Part shown: piece after piece, positions 24,189-32,574 of the stretch
Numbering within the stretch: position 1 is the first letter of the stretch
Layout of the letters: every line of letters starts with the position of its first letter
DNA from: Azospirillum lipoferum
GTDB taxonomy: Bacteria > Pseudomonadota > Alphaproteobacteria > Azospirillales > Azospirillaceae
Direction of reading: 5' to 3'
Assembly: GCF_024170005.1 (NCBI RefSeq)
Contig: NZ_JALJXJ010000004.1
Coordinates: 124,001-188,000, forward strand
Length of the DNA: 64,000 nt
Translations under genes and position numbers: made by a program
Notes under the pieces: generated by a model
Told to the model about the DNA's origin: nothing
The model's database searches: none
Seen by the model: only the letters and a program-made list of their open reading frames with translations

Positions 24189-25579
24189 CAGGCCGCACTC
24201 CCCAGCAGGGCGGAGACGACGAGGCTCTGGTCGGGCCAGGGCGGCAGCCGGCGCTGCTCGTCGAGCCAGCCGGCCTTCTCCAGCCACGCCTCGAACTCCG
24301 GGGCCGGCGGGCGTTTCAGCAGATGCCGCAGGCCGAGCACGTCGTGATAGGACAGGCTCTGGTAATTCAGCATGACGTCGTCGGCGCCGGGCACCGCGAT
24401 CAGGAAATTGACGCCTGCGGTTGCCAGCATCGTCATCAGGACGTCCATGTCGTCCTGGTCGGCCTCGGCATGGTTGGTATAGCAGGCGTCGCAGCCCATC
24501 GGCACGCCGAGCAGCTTGGCGCAGAAATGATCTTCCAGCCCGGCCCGGGTGATCTGCTTGGCGTCATAGAGATATTCCGGGCCGATGAAACCGACCACCG
24601 TGTTGACCAGCAGCGGGTCGAAGGCGCGGGCGACGGCATAGGCGCGGGTTTCCACCGTCTGCTGGTCGACGCCGAAATGGGCGTCGGCCGACAGCGCCGA
24701 TCCCTGCCCCGTCTCGAAATACATCACGTTGTCGCCGATGGTGCCGCGCTTCAGCGACTTGGCAGCTTCCTGCGCCTCGGCCAGCAGCGACAGGGTGACG
24801 CCGAAGCCGGCATTGGCCTTCTCGGTGCCGGCGATGGACTGGAACACCAGATCGACCGGCGCCCCGCGCTCCATCGCCTGCATCGTCGTGGTGACATGGG
24901 CCAGCACGCAGGACTGCACCGGAATGTCGAAACGGGTGCGCACGGCGTCCAGCATCTCAAGGAGCGCGATGCAGGCCGGCACATTGTCGGTCGCCGGGTT
25001 GATGCCGATCACCGCGTCGCCGATGCCGTAGAGCAGCCCGTCGAGCGTGGAGGCGGCGATGCCGGTCGGATCGTCGGTCGGGTGGTTGGGCTGCAAGCGG
25101 CTCGACAGCCGCCCCGGCAGCCCGACCGTGGTGCGGAAACGGGTGACCACCGAGCATTTGGCCGCGACCGAGACCAGATCGTGGTTGCGCATCAGCTTCG
25201 ACACCGCCGCCACCATCTCCGGCGTCAGGCCGGGGGCGAGGGCCGCCAGCGCGGCGGTGTCGGCCTGATAGGACAGCAGCCAGTCGCGGAACTGCCCGAC
25301 CGTCATGTGCGCCACCGGCCGGAAGGCGTCGGCGTCGTGGCGGTCGATGATCAGGCGCGTCACCTCGTCGGTCTCGTAGGGGACCAGCACCTCGGTCAGG
25401 AAGGTTTTCAGCGGCAGGTCGGCCAGCACCACGCGCGCCGCCACCCGCCGTTCGTCGCTGTCGGCGGCGATGCCCGCCAGTTCGTCCCCCGACCGCCGCG
25501 GCGAGGCGCAGGCCATCACCGCCTTCAGGTCGTCGAAGCGGTGGCGCTGCCGCCCCAGATCGCAATGGTACCCAGCCAT
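24188..25579 (-). CDS. eutB: Ethanolamine ammonia-lyase large subunit
   Basis: The 463-residue catalytic subunit, a TIM barrel binding substrate and B12. Family sequence includes TVGLPGRLSSRLQPNHPTDDP, GDAVIGINPATDN, VFQSIAGTEKANAGFGV, YFETGQGSALSADAHFGVDQQT, MGCDACYTNHAEADQDDMD and NYQSLSYHD. A GGGAGG ribosome-binding site precedes the ATG. First gene of the eutB-eutC-eat set. No microcompartment shell, EutA reactivase or aldehyde dehydrogenase is adjacent, so product handling must be encoded elsewhere. Confidence 0.96.
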   Translation of the reverse strand: MAGYHCDLGRQRHRFDDLKAVMACASPRRSGDELAGIAADSDERRVAARVVLADLPLKTFLTEVLVPYETDEVTRLIIDRHDADAFRPVAHMTVGQFRDWLLSYQADTAALAALAPGLTPEMVAAVSKLMRNHDLVSVAAKCSVVTRFRTTVGLPGRLSSRLQPNHPTDDPTGIAASTLDGLLYGIGDAVIGINPATDNVPACIALLEMLDAVRTRFDIPVQSCVLAHVTTTMQAMERGAPVDLVFQSIAGTEKANAGFGVTLSLLAEAQEAAKSLKRGTIGDNVMYFETGQGSALSADAHFGVDQQTVETRAYAVARAFDPLLVNTVVGFIGPEYLYDAKQITRAGLEDHFCAKLLGVPMGCDACYTNHAEADQDDMDVLMTMLATAGVNFLIAVPGADDVMLNYQSLSYHDVLGLRHLLKRPPAPEFEAWLEKAGWLDEQRRLPPWPDQSLVVSALLGSAA

Positions 25580-25834
25580 GCCGGCCTCCCGCCCATCTCA
25601 TCGTGGGGCAAGAGTGGCACGGGCAGCGCGGCGGGCAGTTGACCGTAGAACACAAAATGCGGGGACGTCCGCGGGGATTTACCCCTTTTGCGCAACTCCG
25701 AGCCCAAGCGTGACCGTCAGCGGAGCAATCGGCTAGGCGGGCGAACCCGCAGCCCGGCCGTGCCGTTCCCTATCGCACCGCAGCGTGGCGTCCCTCTCGG
25801 GATCGCCGCGCACCATAAGCGAAGGAGTCTCTCT

Positions 25835-26023
25835 ATGCTGACACTGTTGCGCACCGCCGCCCTGGTCCTGCCGCTGGTCGCCGTGGCCGCCTGCCACCAG
25901 GAAGGTCCGGCCGAACGGGCCGGCGAGTCCATCGACAAGGCCGGCCAGAGCGTCAAGGACGCCATCGATCCGCCGGGTCCTGCCGAGAAGGCCGGCCGCG
26001 CCATCGACCGGGCGGTGAACTGA
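25835..26023 (+). CDS. Small lipoprotein with internal repeat
   Basis: A 62-residue protein, MLTLLRTAALVLPLVAVAACHQEGPAERAG, with signal peptide and lipobox VAAC (lipidated Cys 20). The mature part has an imperfect repeat: GPAERAGESIDKAGQSVKDA and GPAEKAGRAIDRA, both amphipathic helices, recalling entericidin-like or envelope stress lipoproteins. A GAAGGAG ribosome-binding site decides the start over the longer open frame. Function unknown. It converges with the VWA gene 13 bases downstream. Confidence 0.82.
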   Translation: MLTLLRTAALVLPLVAVAACHQEGPAERAGESIDKAGQSVKDAIDPPGPAEKAGRAIDRAVN

Positions 26024-26036
26024 CCTCCTCCACGGT

Positions 26037-26825
26037 TCAGCGGGCGGCGAAATCCGGCCCCCGCCCGCCCGGCTGGACGCCCGACACCTCCAGCAGCAGC
26101 TTGCTGAGAATGGCGTCGGCGAAGGCGTCGAAGTCGCGGGCGGGCACCAGGAAGGCACCGGGGCCGCCGATGACATGGTCGCGGTAATAGGCTTCCAGGT
26201 CGTTCGGCGCCGCCCCGCCCCAGGGGTTGGGGCGGTCGTTCAGGATCGGCAGCCCGTTGATGGTGATGCCGCGGGCGACCGCGGCGTCGCGCGCCTCCTC
26301 CACCGGGCGGCCACGGTTGTTCTCGCCATCGCCCGAAATGTCGATGACCCGCCGCGTGCCCTCGAACCCGTTGTTGCCGAACAGCGGGACGGCAAAGTCG
26401 ATCACCGCGCTGATCGAGGTCCACTGCTCCGTCATCATCGGCGCCTCCGCCACGCTGGCGGCGAAGCGCTCGACACTGGCCGGATCACTCAGTTCGGTCC
26501 AGCCGACGACGGTGTGCTGGTGGCTTTCCCCCGCCCACTCCACATAGGTGGCGCTGATCCGGCCGAACGGCCCGCCGCGAATTGCTTCCTGCACCTTCGG
26601 GTTCAGCAGGGCCTGCACATAGCCGTTGCGCTGAAGCTTCGCCTCGTCCGGGTCGACGCTGCCGGACACGTCGATCGCCAGGACCAGTTCGACGTCCACC
26701 GGCTTCTGCGCGGCGGCCGGAACCACGGATACGGGCAGACATAAGAGAACGAGGATCGGAAGACGAACGACCGCAGTCTTGAGCATGCGGGTCAGGGAGT
26801 GGGCCAAGAGACGGTATGCACGCAT
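26037..26825 (-). CDS. DUF1194 / VWA-domain secreted protein
   Basis: A 262-residue exported protein. The hydrophobic signal (VVRLPILVLLCLPVSVVPAAAQ) is followed by a von Willebrand A fold with MIDAS sequence LAIDVSGSVDPDE (DxSxS), TEQWTSIS and RVIDISGDGENN, as in DUF1194. Probably binds a divalent metal and mediates protein contacts in the periplasm. ATG 26825 is chosen because GGAGG lies six bases upstream; an internal ATG at 26786 would give a more compact signal peptide but has no ribosome-binding site. Confidence 0.85.
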   Translation of the reverse strand: MRAYRLLAHSLTRMLKTAVVRLPILVLLCLPVSVVPAAAQKPVDVELVLAIDVSGSVDPDEAKLQRNGYVQALLNPKVQEAIRGGPFGRISATYVEWAGESHQHTVVGWTELSDPASVERFAASVAEAPMMTEQWTSISAVIDFAVPLFGNNGFEGTRRVIDISGDGENNRGRPVEEARDAAVARGITINGLPILNDRPNPWGGAAPNDLEAYYRDHVIGGPGAFLVPARDFDAFADAILSKLLLEVSGVQPGGRGPDFAAR

Positions 26826-27040
26826 ACGCACCCTCCATCCAGCCACCGGTTCCGGCCAAGGCGCCGGACGAAGGATTGAGGATTGGTACGCGAACGTTTC
26901 CTGTCCATGCTTCACAGGGCTATTTCAATCCGGCCGGAGGACCAGTGCGGGGTACTCCGCCGCCGGGACAGCGGGACCAAATACAAGAATATGCAGGCGG
27001 CCTGCGGGTAATGGATGACAAAGCCAGGATTGCCTGCATA

Positions 27041-27088
27041 GGCTAAGCCCTAAGGGGTAAGCCGTAAGGCACGGCGTTATCCTTAGCC
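27041..27088 (+). other. Nested stem-loop upstream of the 27105 gene
   Basis: GGCTAAG (27041-27047) and CTTAGCC (27082-27088) are a perfect inverted repeat. Inside, GCCGT pairs with ACGGC around AAGGC, with further GGTAA/TTATCC pairing. It ends 16 bases before the ATG of a gene lacking a visible ribosome-binding site, so it may affect translation or be a regulator site. Confidence 0.4.
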
Positions 27089-27104
27089 GCCGCCCGCCCC
27101 TTCA

Positions 27105-29270
27105 ATGTCCGAAGCAGCCATCGACGTGCTCCCTGGTCGTTCGCTCCCCCTGCCCGCCATGGCATCGTCGTCGCGATGGACCCGCCGGCTGCTGCTGTCC
27201 GCCTGCGCCGTGCTTTCGGCCGGACTGCCGACGCTCGGCACGGCGCAGCCATTGACGACGACTGCCCCGATCACCGTTGCGGAATTGCCGACCCCGCCCG
27301 CTCCCATCCGTGCGGCGGAACTGATGGCGCCTGACCGGCCCAAACCGCAAGGTCAGACGCAGCCCGTCGCCACCAAGCCCCCCGCCCCGCGATCGGCCAC
27401 GCCCTCCGCCACGTCTTCCAACGCACTGACCGCCGATCCGCAGGCCGCCGAGGCCAGGGCCGCCGTCGCAAAAGCGGCGAGAGCCGCCAGGATGGCCGAA
27501 GCCAGGGCGGCCGACGAGCAGATCATGAACAGCCGGGCCGCCGACAGCCGGCCGGCCGAAGGGCAGACCGCCTGCGCCGACCATGAGCCGGCGAGCCAGC
27601 CGGTTCTCGACGCCCTGTTCGGCGGGGATGCAGCCTTCACCGAGCTGGCCCGCCGGTCGCCGACCGAGGCGTTCCGCTGCTCCAGCCTGTTCCTCGGCGA
27701 CACGGCGCTGGCCGCCCTGCGCGACGCGGTCCCGCTGGCGCCTTTCGATGCGATCGGCGCCGCCGACCAGTTGAGCACCCGTCCCGGCGGGGAGGAGGTC
27801 ATCACCCGCGCGCTCGACCTCGGGCTGCTGACGCGCTCGCTGGAGGGGGGCATGCCCTTCTACGAGACGCGGCACGAGCTGCGCAAACGCCTGCCGAAGA
27901 CGGATCTCCAGGCTCTGGAAATTCGTGCGGCGAAGGCATTGGCCGTCTCCCTGGCGCGTGATCCGGCGGGAATGGCGCCGAAGATCGGCGCGCTGCTCGA
28001 CGACATGGTCGACGATCCGCCGGCCGATCGCTTCCGCATCACCATGGCGCTGTCGTCGGAGGATCTGCTCGGGCTGATCGCGCGGACCGGGCCCCAGATC
28101 TACACCTCCTCGCTCGACGGGCTGGTCAACATCCTGCGGATCCAGTTGAAGCTGGAGAAGCGCAGTTTCCTCGACCTCGCGCGCGAGGAGCGGACACGGC
28201 CGCTGTGGGCGGAATTCTTCGTCGCGGCGGTCGGTGGCGGACGGGCGGCGAGTGTGTTCGGCACCACCCCGGCCATCGCGCGGGAGCTGATGCGCGAAAG
28301 CCTGCGGGCCCTGCTGCCGGTCGACGGGAAGCCCCCCGCGATCGACACCGCGGTCGTGATCGGCGCCATCGCCGACGCCATGGATCTCGACAGCGCTCCC
28401 ATCCGTGCGGCGCTTGAAGACGAGTTGGCCGCCCGCTACCGCGCCGCCGGCGAACCGTCGGCGAAGACCGCGATCCACGAAGTGGCTGTCCGGGGCGGGA
28501 CCGGCGATACGCCGGCCCGGAGCATGATCGGGTTGGCCGGCAGCCTGCACGCGGCACGCCTGTCCGGCCGGCCGGCCACCCCCGCCTTCGAGGCGGAACG
28601 CTTCCCCCAGAACCATCCGCTGGCCGCCCTGCCGGTCCTGAGTGGAGAGCGCCTGTTCCGCAACGGCCTCAACGTGCAGCGGATGACCTTCTACGACGAT
28701 CCCGACGGCCGGGCGTCCTTCCGCGGCTTCCTGCGCCATCATCGGGCGCAGGGCTGGGCGCTGCACGCCCAATCCGGCTTCGCCGTCGCCATCAGCCCGG
28801 AACGCAACGGGCGCCGCATCGTCATCGTCGCCGACATTCCCGGTGCCGGCGATGCCGGACGAGCCGCCGCCTGGGACTGGATGACGCGCGAAGGGCTGAC
28901 CCCGTCCATCGTCATCCATCGCGGCCACAGCTATCACGAGGACGCCACGATGACGGAGATCGCGCCGGGCACGGCGCTGGTCTTCTGGGGCTCCTGTGGC
29001 GGCCACACGCGCCTGCGCGCCACGCTGGAACGCGCCCCCGACGCGCTGGTGCTGGCAACGCAGAACATCGGCGTGTCGACGGTCAACGAGGCTCTGCTGG
29101 GTATCATGGAGGAGCGGCTGCTGACCGACGGTGCCATCGACTGGAACGCCGTGTGGAAGGAGGCCCGCGGCCGGATCCGCGACCGCCGCTTCGCCTCCTA
29201 CAAACGGCCGGACCAGGATTCGGCGAACCTCGCCTTCCGTGCCTGGCAGGTTCAGACGGCGTCGCACTGA
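27105..29270 (+). CDS. Large secreted protein of unknown function with His/Cys motifs
   Basis: A 721-residue protein. A basic leader and hydrophobic stretch (RRLLLSACAVLSAGLPTLGTAQ, about 28-49) form a probable signal peptide; an Ala/Pro-rich linker (50-145) is probably disordered; residues about 150-450 are helical and unassigned; the C-terminal 220 residues contain a Rossmann-like pattern with IVIHRGHSYH (H605/H608) and ALVFWGSCGGH (C631). A hydrophobic strand ending in H-x-G-H and another ending in SCGG resemble clan CD (caspase-like) cysteine peptidases, though spacing is short. A start at M19 (27159) is possible; neither ATG has a clear ribosome-binding site. Function not known. Confidence 0.8.
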   Translation: MSEAAIDVLPGRSLPLPAMASSSRWTRRLLLSACAVLSAGLPTLGTAQPLTTTAPITVAELPTPPAPIRAAELMAPDRPKPQGQTQPVATKPPAPRSATPSATSSNALTADPQAAEARAAVAKAARAARMAEARAADEQIMNSRAADSRPAEGQTACADHEPASQPVLDALFGGDAAFTELARRSPTEAFRCSSLFLGDTALAALRDAVPLAPFDAIGAADQLSTRPGGEEVITRALDLGLLTRSLEGGMPFYETRHELRKRLPKTDLQALEIRAAKALAVSLARDPAGMAPKIGALLDDMVDDPPADRFRITMALSSEDLLGLIARTGPQIYTSSLDGLVNILRIQLKLEKRSFLDLAREERTRPLWAEFFVAAVGGGRAASVFGTTPAIARELMRESLRALLPVDGKPPAIDTAVVIGAIADAMDLDSAPIRAALEDELAARYRAAGEPSAKTAIHEVAVRGGTGDTPARSMIGLAGSLHAARLSGRPATPAFEAERFPQNHPLAALPVLSGERLFRNGLNVQRMTFYDDPDGRASFRGFLRHHRAQGWALHAQSGFAVAISPERNGRRIVIVADIPGAGDAGRAAAWDWMTREGLTPSIVIHRGHSYHEDATMTEIAPGTALVFWGSCGGHTRLRATLERAPDALVLATQNIGVSTVNEALLGIMEERLLTDGAIDWNAVWKEARGRIRDRRFASYKRPDQDSANLAFRAWQVQTASH

Positions 29271-29408
29271 TCCGCATCGGACATCAGATTCCAAAAGCAT
29301 GGCTGTGTTTCGCCGGCGTCGCTTGCAGCGGAACCGGGCGCATGCTGCTGTGGTGTGACAGATTGTCGCCCACCCTCCGGCATCCACCCGGTTTCGAGGT
29401 TTCCAGCC

Positions 29409-30044
29409 ATGACGTGGCAGACGCTCGCCTTCTTCTTCGCCACCGCCTTCGTGATCTCGATGACGCCGGGGCCGAACATGCTGCTGGCGATGAGCCTCGG
29501 CCTGCGGTTCGGCGCGCGCCGCGCCGCCTGGGGCGGGGTCGGCATGTGTGCGGCGCTGGCGGTGATGGCGGCGCTGTCGGCCTTCGGGCTGGGCGCCCTG
29601 CTCTCCACCTCCGTCCTGGCTTTCGAGATCGTGCGCTGGGCCGGCGTGGCCTATCTGACCTGGCTCGGCATCGCGGCGTGGCGGGCGCCGGTGGAACAGC
29701 CCGGCGAGCGTGACGCCGCGGCAGCCGCATCGGGGGAGGGCACGCCCGTCCGCCTGTTCCTGCGCGGCGCGCTGGTCGCCTTCAGCAACCCGAAGGCGCT
29801 GGTCTTCATGGGCGCCCTGTTCCCGCAATTCATCGACGCCGCCGCCCCGCTGGCGCCGCAGCTGATGGCGCTGGTCGCCACCATGGTGGTGATCGAGTTC
29901 GGCTGGATCATGGCCTATGCCACCGGCGGCGACCGTCTGGCGGCGAAGCTGACCACCGTGTCGGCGGCCAGGTCGCTGAACCGCCTGACCGGTGGTCTGA
30001 TGATCGGCGCCGGCGGCCTGCTGGCGCTCGCCCGCCGGGTCTGA
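29409..30044 (+). CDS. LysE/RhtB-family exporter
   Basis: A 211-residue inner-membrane exporter with about six hydrophobic segments. N-terminal MTWQTLAFFFATAFVISMTPGPNMLLAMSLGLRFG carries the PGPN signature of LysE/RhtB amino-acid or homoserine-lactone exporters; NPKALVFMGALFPQFID is also typical. ATG at 29409 is chosen by family start; the frame extends 18 codons upstream without support. Substrate cannot be assigned. Confidence 0.88.
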   Translation: MTWQTLAFFFATAFVISMTPGPNMLLAMSLGLRFGARRAAWGGVGMCAALAVMAALSAFGLGALLSTSVLAFEIVRWAGVAYLTWLGIAAWRAPVEQPGERDAAAAASGEGTPVRLFLRGALVAFSNPKALVFMGALFPQFIDAAAPLAPQLMALVATMVVIEFGWIMAYATGGDRLAAKLTTVSAARSLNRLTGGLMIGAGGLLALARRV

Positions 30045-30064
30045 TCCGCCCTCAACCGTTCCGG

Positions 30065-30199
30065 AAAAGAAAAAGGGCCGCGCAATTGCGCGGCCCTATA
30101 GTTTAGGGAGGAAACGCCCCGAGAATGGGCAGGGCCAGGATATGCTGCGGCGCACACGAACTGGTATTACCAATGATGAATGGTAGCCATGCGCTGTAG
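30065..30199 (-). ncRNA. Candidate trans-acting small RNA
   Basis: The hairpin at 30075-30096 is followed on the minus strand by TTTTTCTTTT (30074-30065), a strong terminator in a direction with no protein gene. Upstream on the same strand, TTGCTG (30234-30229) and ATAGGT (30211-30206) with a 17-base spacer could be a promoter, predicting a transcript of about 135 bases. It would carry a CCUCCC stretch (complement of 30106-30111) between two hairpins, complementary to ribosome-binding sites. Inference from sequence only. Confidence 0.42.
30075..30096. terminator. Perfect palindromic terminator
   Basis: GGGCCGCGC (30075-30083), AATT, GCGCGGCCC (30088-30096): a 22-base perfect palindrome 30 bases after the LysE stop. 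An A-run on the left gives a strong U-tract only for minus-strand transcripts; it may also end the LysE transcript. Confidence 0.8.
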
Positions 30200-30382
30200 G
30201 AATGGACCTATGCAGCAATATGCGTTGTCAGCAATAGAACCCTGCTCCGGTTACAAAAATTTCATAGAAACGCCGCGTCCTGGTCATCGCTCGCCCTACT
30301 AATGCTTCGGTTCGCCCCTCTGCCGAAAGGCTTACTCCTGGTGGAGGTGGCGGTGCGAAACATCCGGCCGAGGAACGGTGCG

Positions 30383-32461
30383 ATGGCGATCCCAGTCCTG
30401 CGCAGCCTGACGCTGAAGCAGGCGATTCATGCAGTCCTCGCCGCCTTCGTCATCGGCCTGACCATCAGCACAGCCGAATTCGCCTGGACCGCCACGCGCG
30501 AGCGGACGATGGCGCTGGCGCAGGTGGAGGATATGGTCGCCCTGGTGGAGGGGCCGGCCGCCACCGCCGCTTGGCTGATCGACGGCGAACTGGCCGGAGA
30601 GGTTCTGCAGGGCATGGTGCGTGCCAGCGCCGCCTGGGCGGAGATCCGGCTGGGGGACGGCACCCTGCTCGCCCGCCGCGAGCGTCCGGCCAAACCGCCA
30701 AGCCTGCTGGAACGGGCGGCGACGGCGCTGCTGTTCATCGACCGGCCGGTGGTGACCCGCGACCTGACAACGCCGGCGAGCGGGACCAGAGCTGAGGTCG
30801 GGGCGGCAGGCGTTTCCCGGATCGGCCGCCTGACCGTGGGCATCGACACCGGGCGGGCGGCCTCCGCCTTCCTCGCCTATGTCTCGGCGGCGCTGGTGGC
30901 GGGGACCCTGCGCAACCTGCTGATCGGGCTGGCGATGGCGGCGGTGTTCCACCGGTTGCTGACCCGCCCGCTGTTGCAGATCGGCCGCGCGGTGGCGCGC
31001 ATCGACCCGGAAAAGCCCTATGGCCAGCCGCTGACCGTGCCGCGCGGCCATGCCGACGATGAACTGGGCTTCGTCATCGCCCGCTTCAACCACACCCTGA
31101 CCCTGCTGGAACGCGAACATGACGAGCTGCGGCGGCTGGCGACGCGCTGCCCGCTGACCGGGCTGGCGAACCGGGCGCTGCTGCTCGACCGGCTGGACCA
31201 CGCCATCGAACTGGCGAACCGCGCGCGGGAGCCGGATGCAGGGCGGCTGGCCGTGCTGTATGTCGACCTCGACCGCTTCAAACGGGTCAATGACAGCCTG
31301 GGCCATGGCGTCGGCGATCTGCTGCTCTGCCGGGTGGCGGAGCGGCTGGGCGCCAGCGTGCGCCGCTGCGACACCGTCGGCCGGCTGGGCGGCGACGAGT
31401 TCCTGGTGGTGCTGGAGCGGGTCGCCGACCGCGACGAAGCGGCGATGGTGGCGCAGCGGCTGCTCGACGACCTGTCCACCCTGCGCGAGGTGGGAGACCA
31501 TCGCGTCCACCTCACCGCCAGCATCGGAATCGCCGTCCATCCCACTGAAGGGAATGGGAAAGCGCCCGACAGCACCGGGCTGATGCGGATGGCCGATTCG
31601 GCGATGCAGGCGGCCAAGGCGGCGGGCGGCGACCGCTTCGTCTTCTACACCCGCGACATGACCGACCGGGCGGAGACCCGGCTGCGGCTGGAGTCCGGCC
31701 TGCGCGAGGCGGTGGCGGCACGCTCCTTCGAGCTGGTCTACCAGCCGAAGATCGAAGCGGCGAGCGGCCGGCTGACCGGCTTCGAGGCACTGATCCGCTG
31801 GCGGCACGACGGTGCGGCGGTCTCCCCCGCCGACTTCATCCCGGTGGCCGAGGACACCGGCCTGATCATCGAGATCGGCCGCTGGGTGCTGGAGGAGGCC
31901 TGCCGCACCGCGACCCGTTGGGCGCTCGACCATGGCCCGGTTCCGGTGGCGGTCAACGTCTCCGCCCGCCAGCTTGCCGACCCCGGCTTCGCCCGGCTGG
32001 TCGAACAGGTGTTGCAGCGCCACGGCACCCCGGCCCACCTGCTGGAGCTGGAGATCACCGAGACCGTCATCATGAAGGACGTGCGCCACCATCTGCCGAC
32101 GCTGAACCGGTTGCGGGCACTGGGGGTGCGCATCGCCATCGACGATTTCGGCACCGGCTATTCCTCGCTGGCCTATCTGCGCCAGCTGCCGGTCGATGTG
32201 CTGAAGATCGACCGCAGCTTCGTCAACGACCTGCCGCATGCCCCCGACATCGCCTCCACCGTCATCGCCCTCGCCCAGCGGCTTCTGCTGTCCACCGTGG
32301 CGGAGGGGGTGGAAACCGCCGAGCAGCGCCATTGGCTGGCGGAGGCGGGATGCGACTGCCTGCAAGGCTATCTGATCTCGCGCCCCCTGGCTGCCGAGGC
32401 GGCGGAGGCAATGGTGATGACCGCCTTCGCCCGCAACGAGGCGTTGGCCCTGACCGCGTGA
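30383..32461 (+). CDS. Membrane GGDEF-EAL cyclic-di-GMP enzyme
   Basis: About 692 residues. A transmembrane helix (IHAVLAAFVIGLTISTAEFAW), a short periplasmic part, a second helix near residue 180, a HAMP-like segment, then GGDEF (LGGDEFLVV intact) and EAL (FEALIRW, VNVSARQ, ITETVI, IDDFGTGYSSLAYL, VLKIDRSFV, AEGVET). All catalytic residues of both domains appear present, so it could make and/or degrade c-di-GMP and influence motility or surface attachment. ATG 30383 (GAGGAACGG upstream) is preferred; the frame is open back to 30302. Confidence 0.9.
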   Translation: MAIPVLRSLTLKQAIHAVLAAFVIGLTISTAEFAWTATRERTMALAQVEDMVALVEGPAATAAWLIDGELAGEVLQGMVRASAAWAEIRLGDGTLLARRERPAKPPSLLERAATALLFIDRPVVTRDLTTPASGTRAEVGAAGVSRIGRLTVGIDTGRAASAFLAYVSAALVAGTLRNLLIGLAMAAVFHRLLTRPLLQIGRAVARIDPEKPYGQPLTVPRGHADDELGFVIARFNHTLTLLEREHDELRRLATRCPLTGLANRALLLDRLDHAIELANRAREPDAGRLAVLYVDLDRFKRVNDSLGHGVGDLLLCRVAERLGASVRRCDTVGRLGGDEFLVVLERVADRDEAAMVAQRLLDDLSTLREVGDHRVHLTASIGIAVHPTEGNGKAPDSTGLMRMADSAMQAAKAAGGDRFVFYTRDMTDRAETRLRLESGLREAVAARSFELVYQPKIEAASGRLTGFEALIRWRHDGAAVSPADFIPVAEDTGLIIEIGRWVLEEACRTATRWALDHGPVPVAVNVSARQLADPGFARLVEQVLQRHGTPAHLLELEITETVIMKDVRHHLPTLNRLRALGVRIAIDDFGTGYSSLAYLRQLPVDVLKIDRSFVNDLPHAPDIASTVIALAQRLLLSTVAEGVETAEQRHWLAEAGCDCLQGYLISRPLAAEAAEAMVMTAFARNEALALTA

Positions 32462-32574
32462 ATTGTCCGCGCGAGGCCGGAGTTTCGGTCAATGCGCGGC
32501 GGAGGTCCGGTCAAGACAGCCCTCTGCCGGCCGGCTATGGTCGCCTCCCCCGCACCAACCAACCGACACACCCG

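Noticed and set aside
25621..25640. TGGCACG-like sigma-54 promoter (GG-N10-GC) near the eutB start
   Set aside because: The downstream half does not match TTGC and it points to no nearby gene.
27102..29828. 908-residue minus-strand ORF opposite the 27105 gene and LysE
   Set aside because: Shadow of two plus-strand genes; low-complexity Arg/Gly/Gln composition and no ribosome-binding site.
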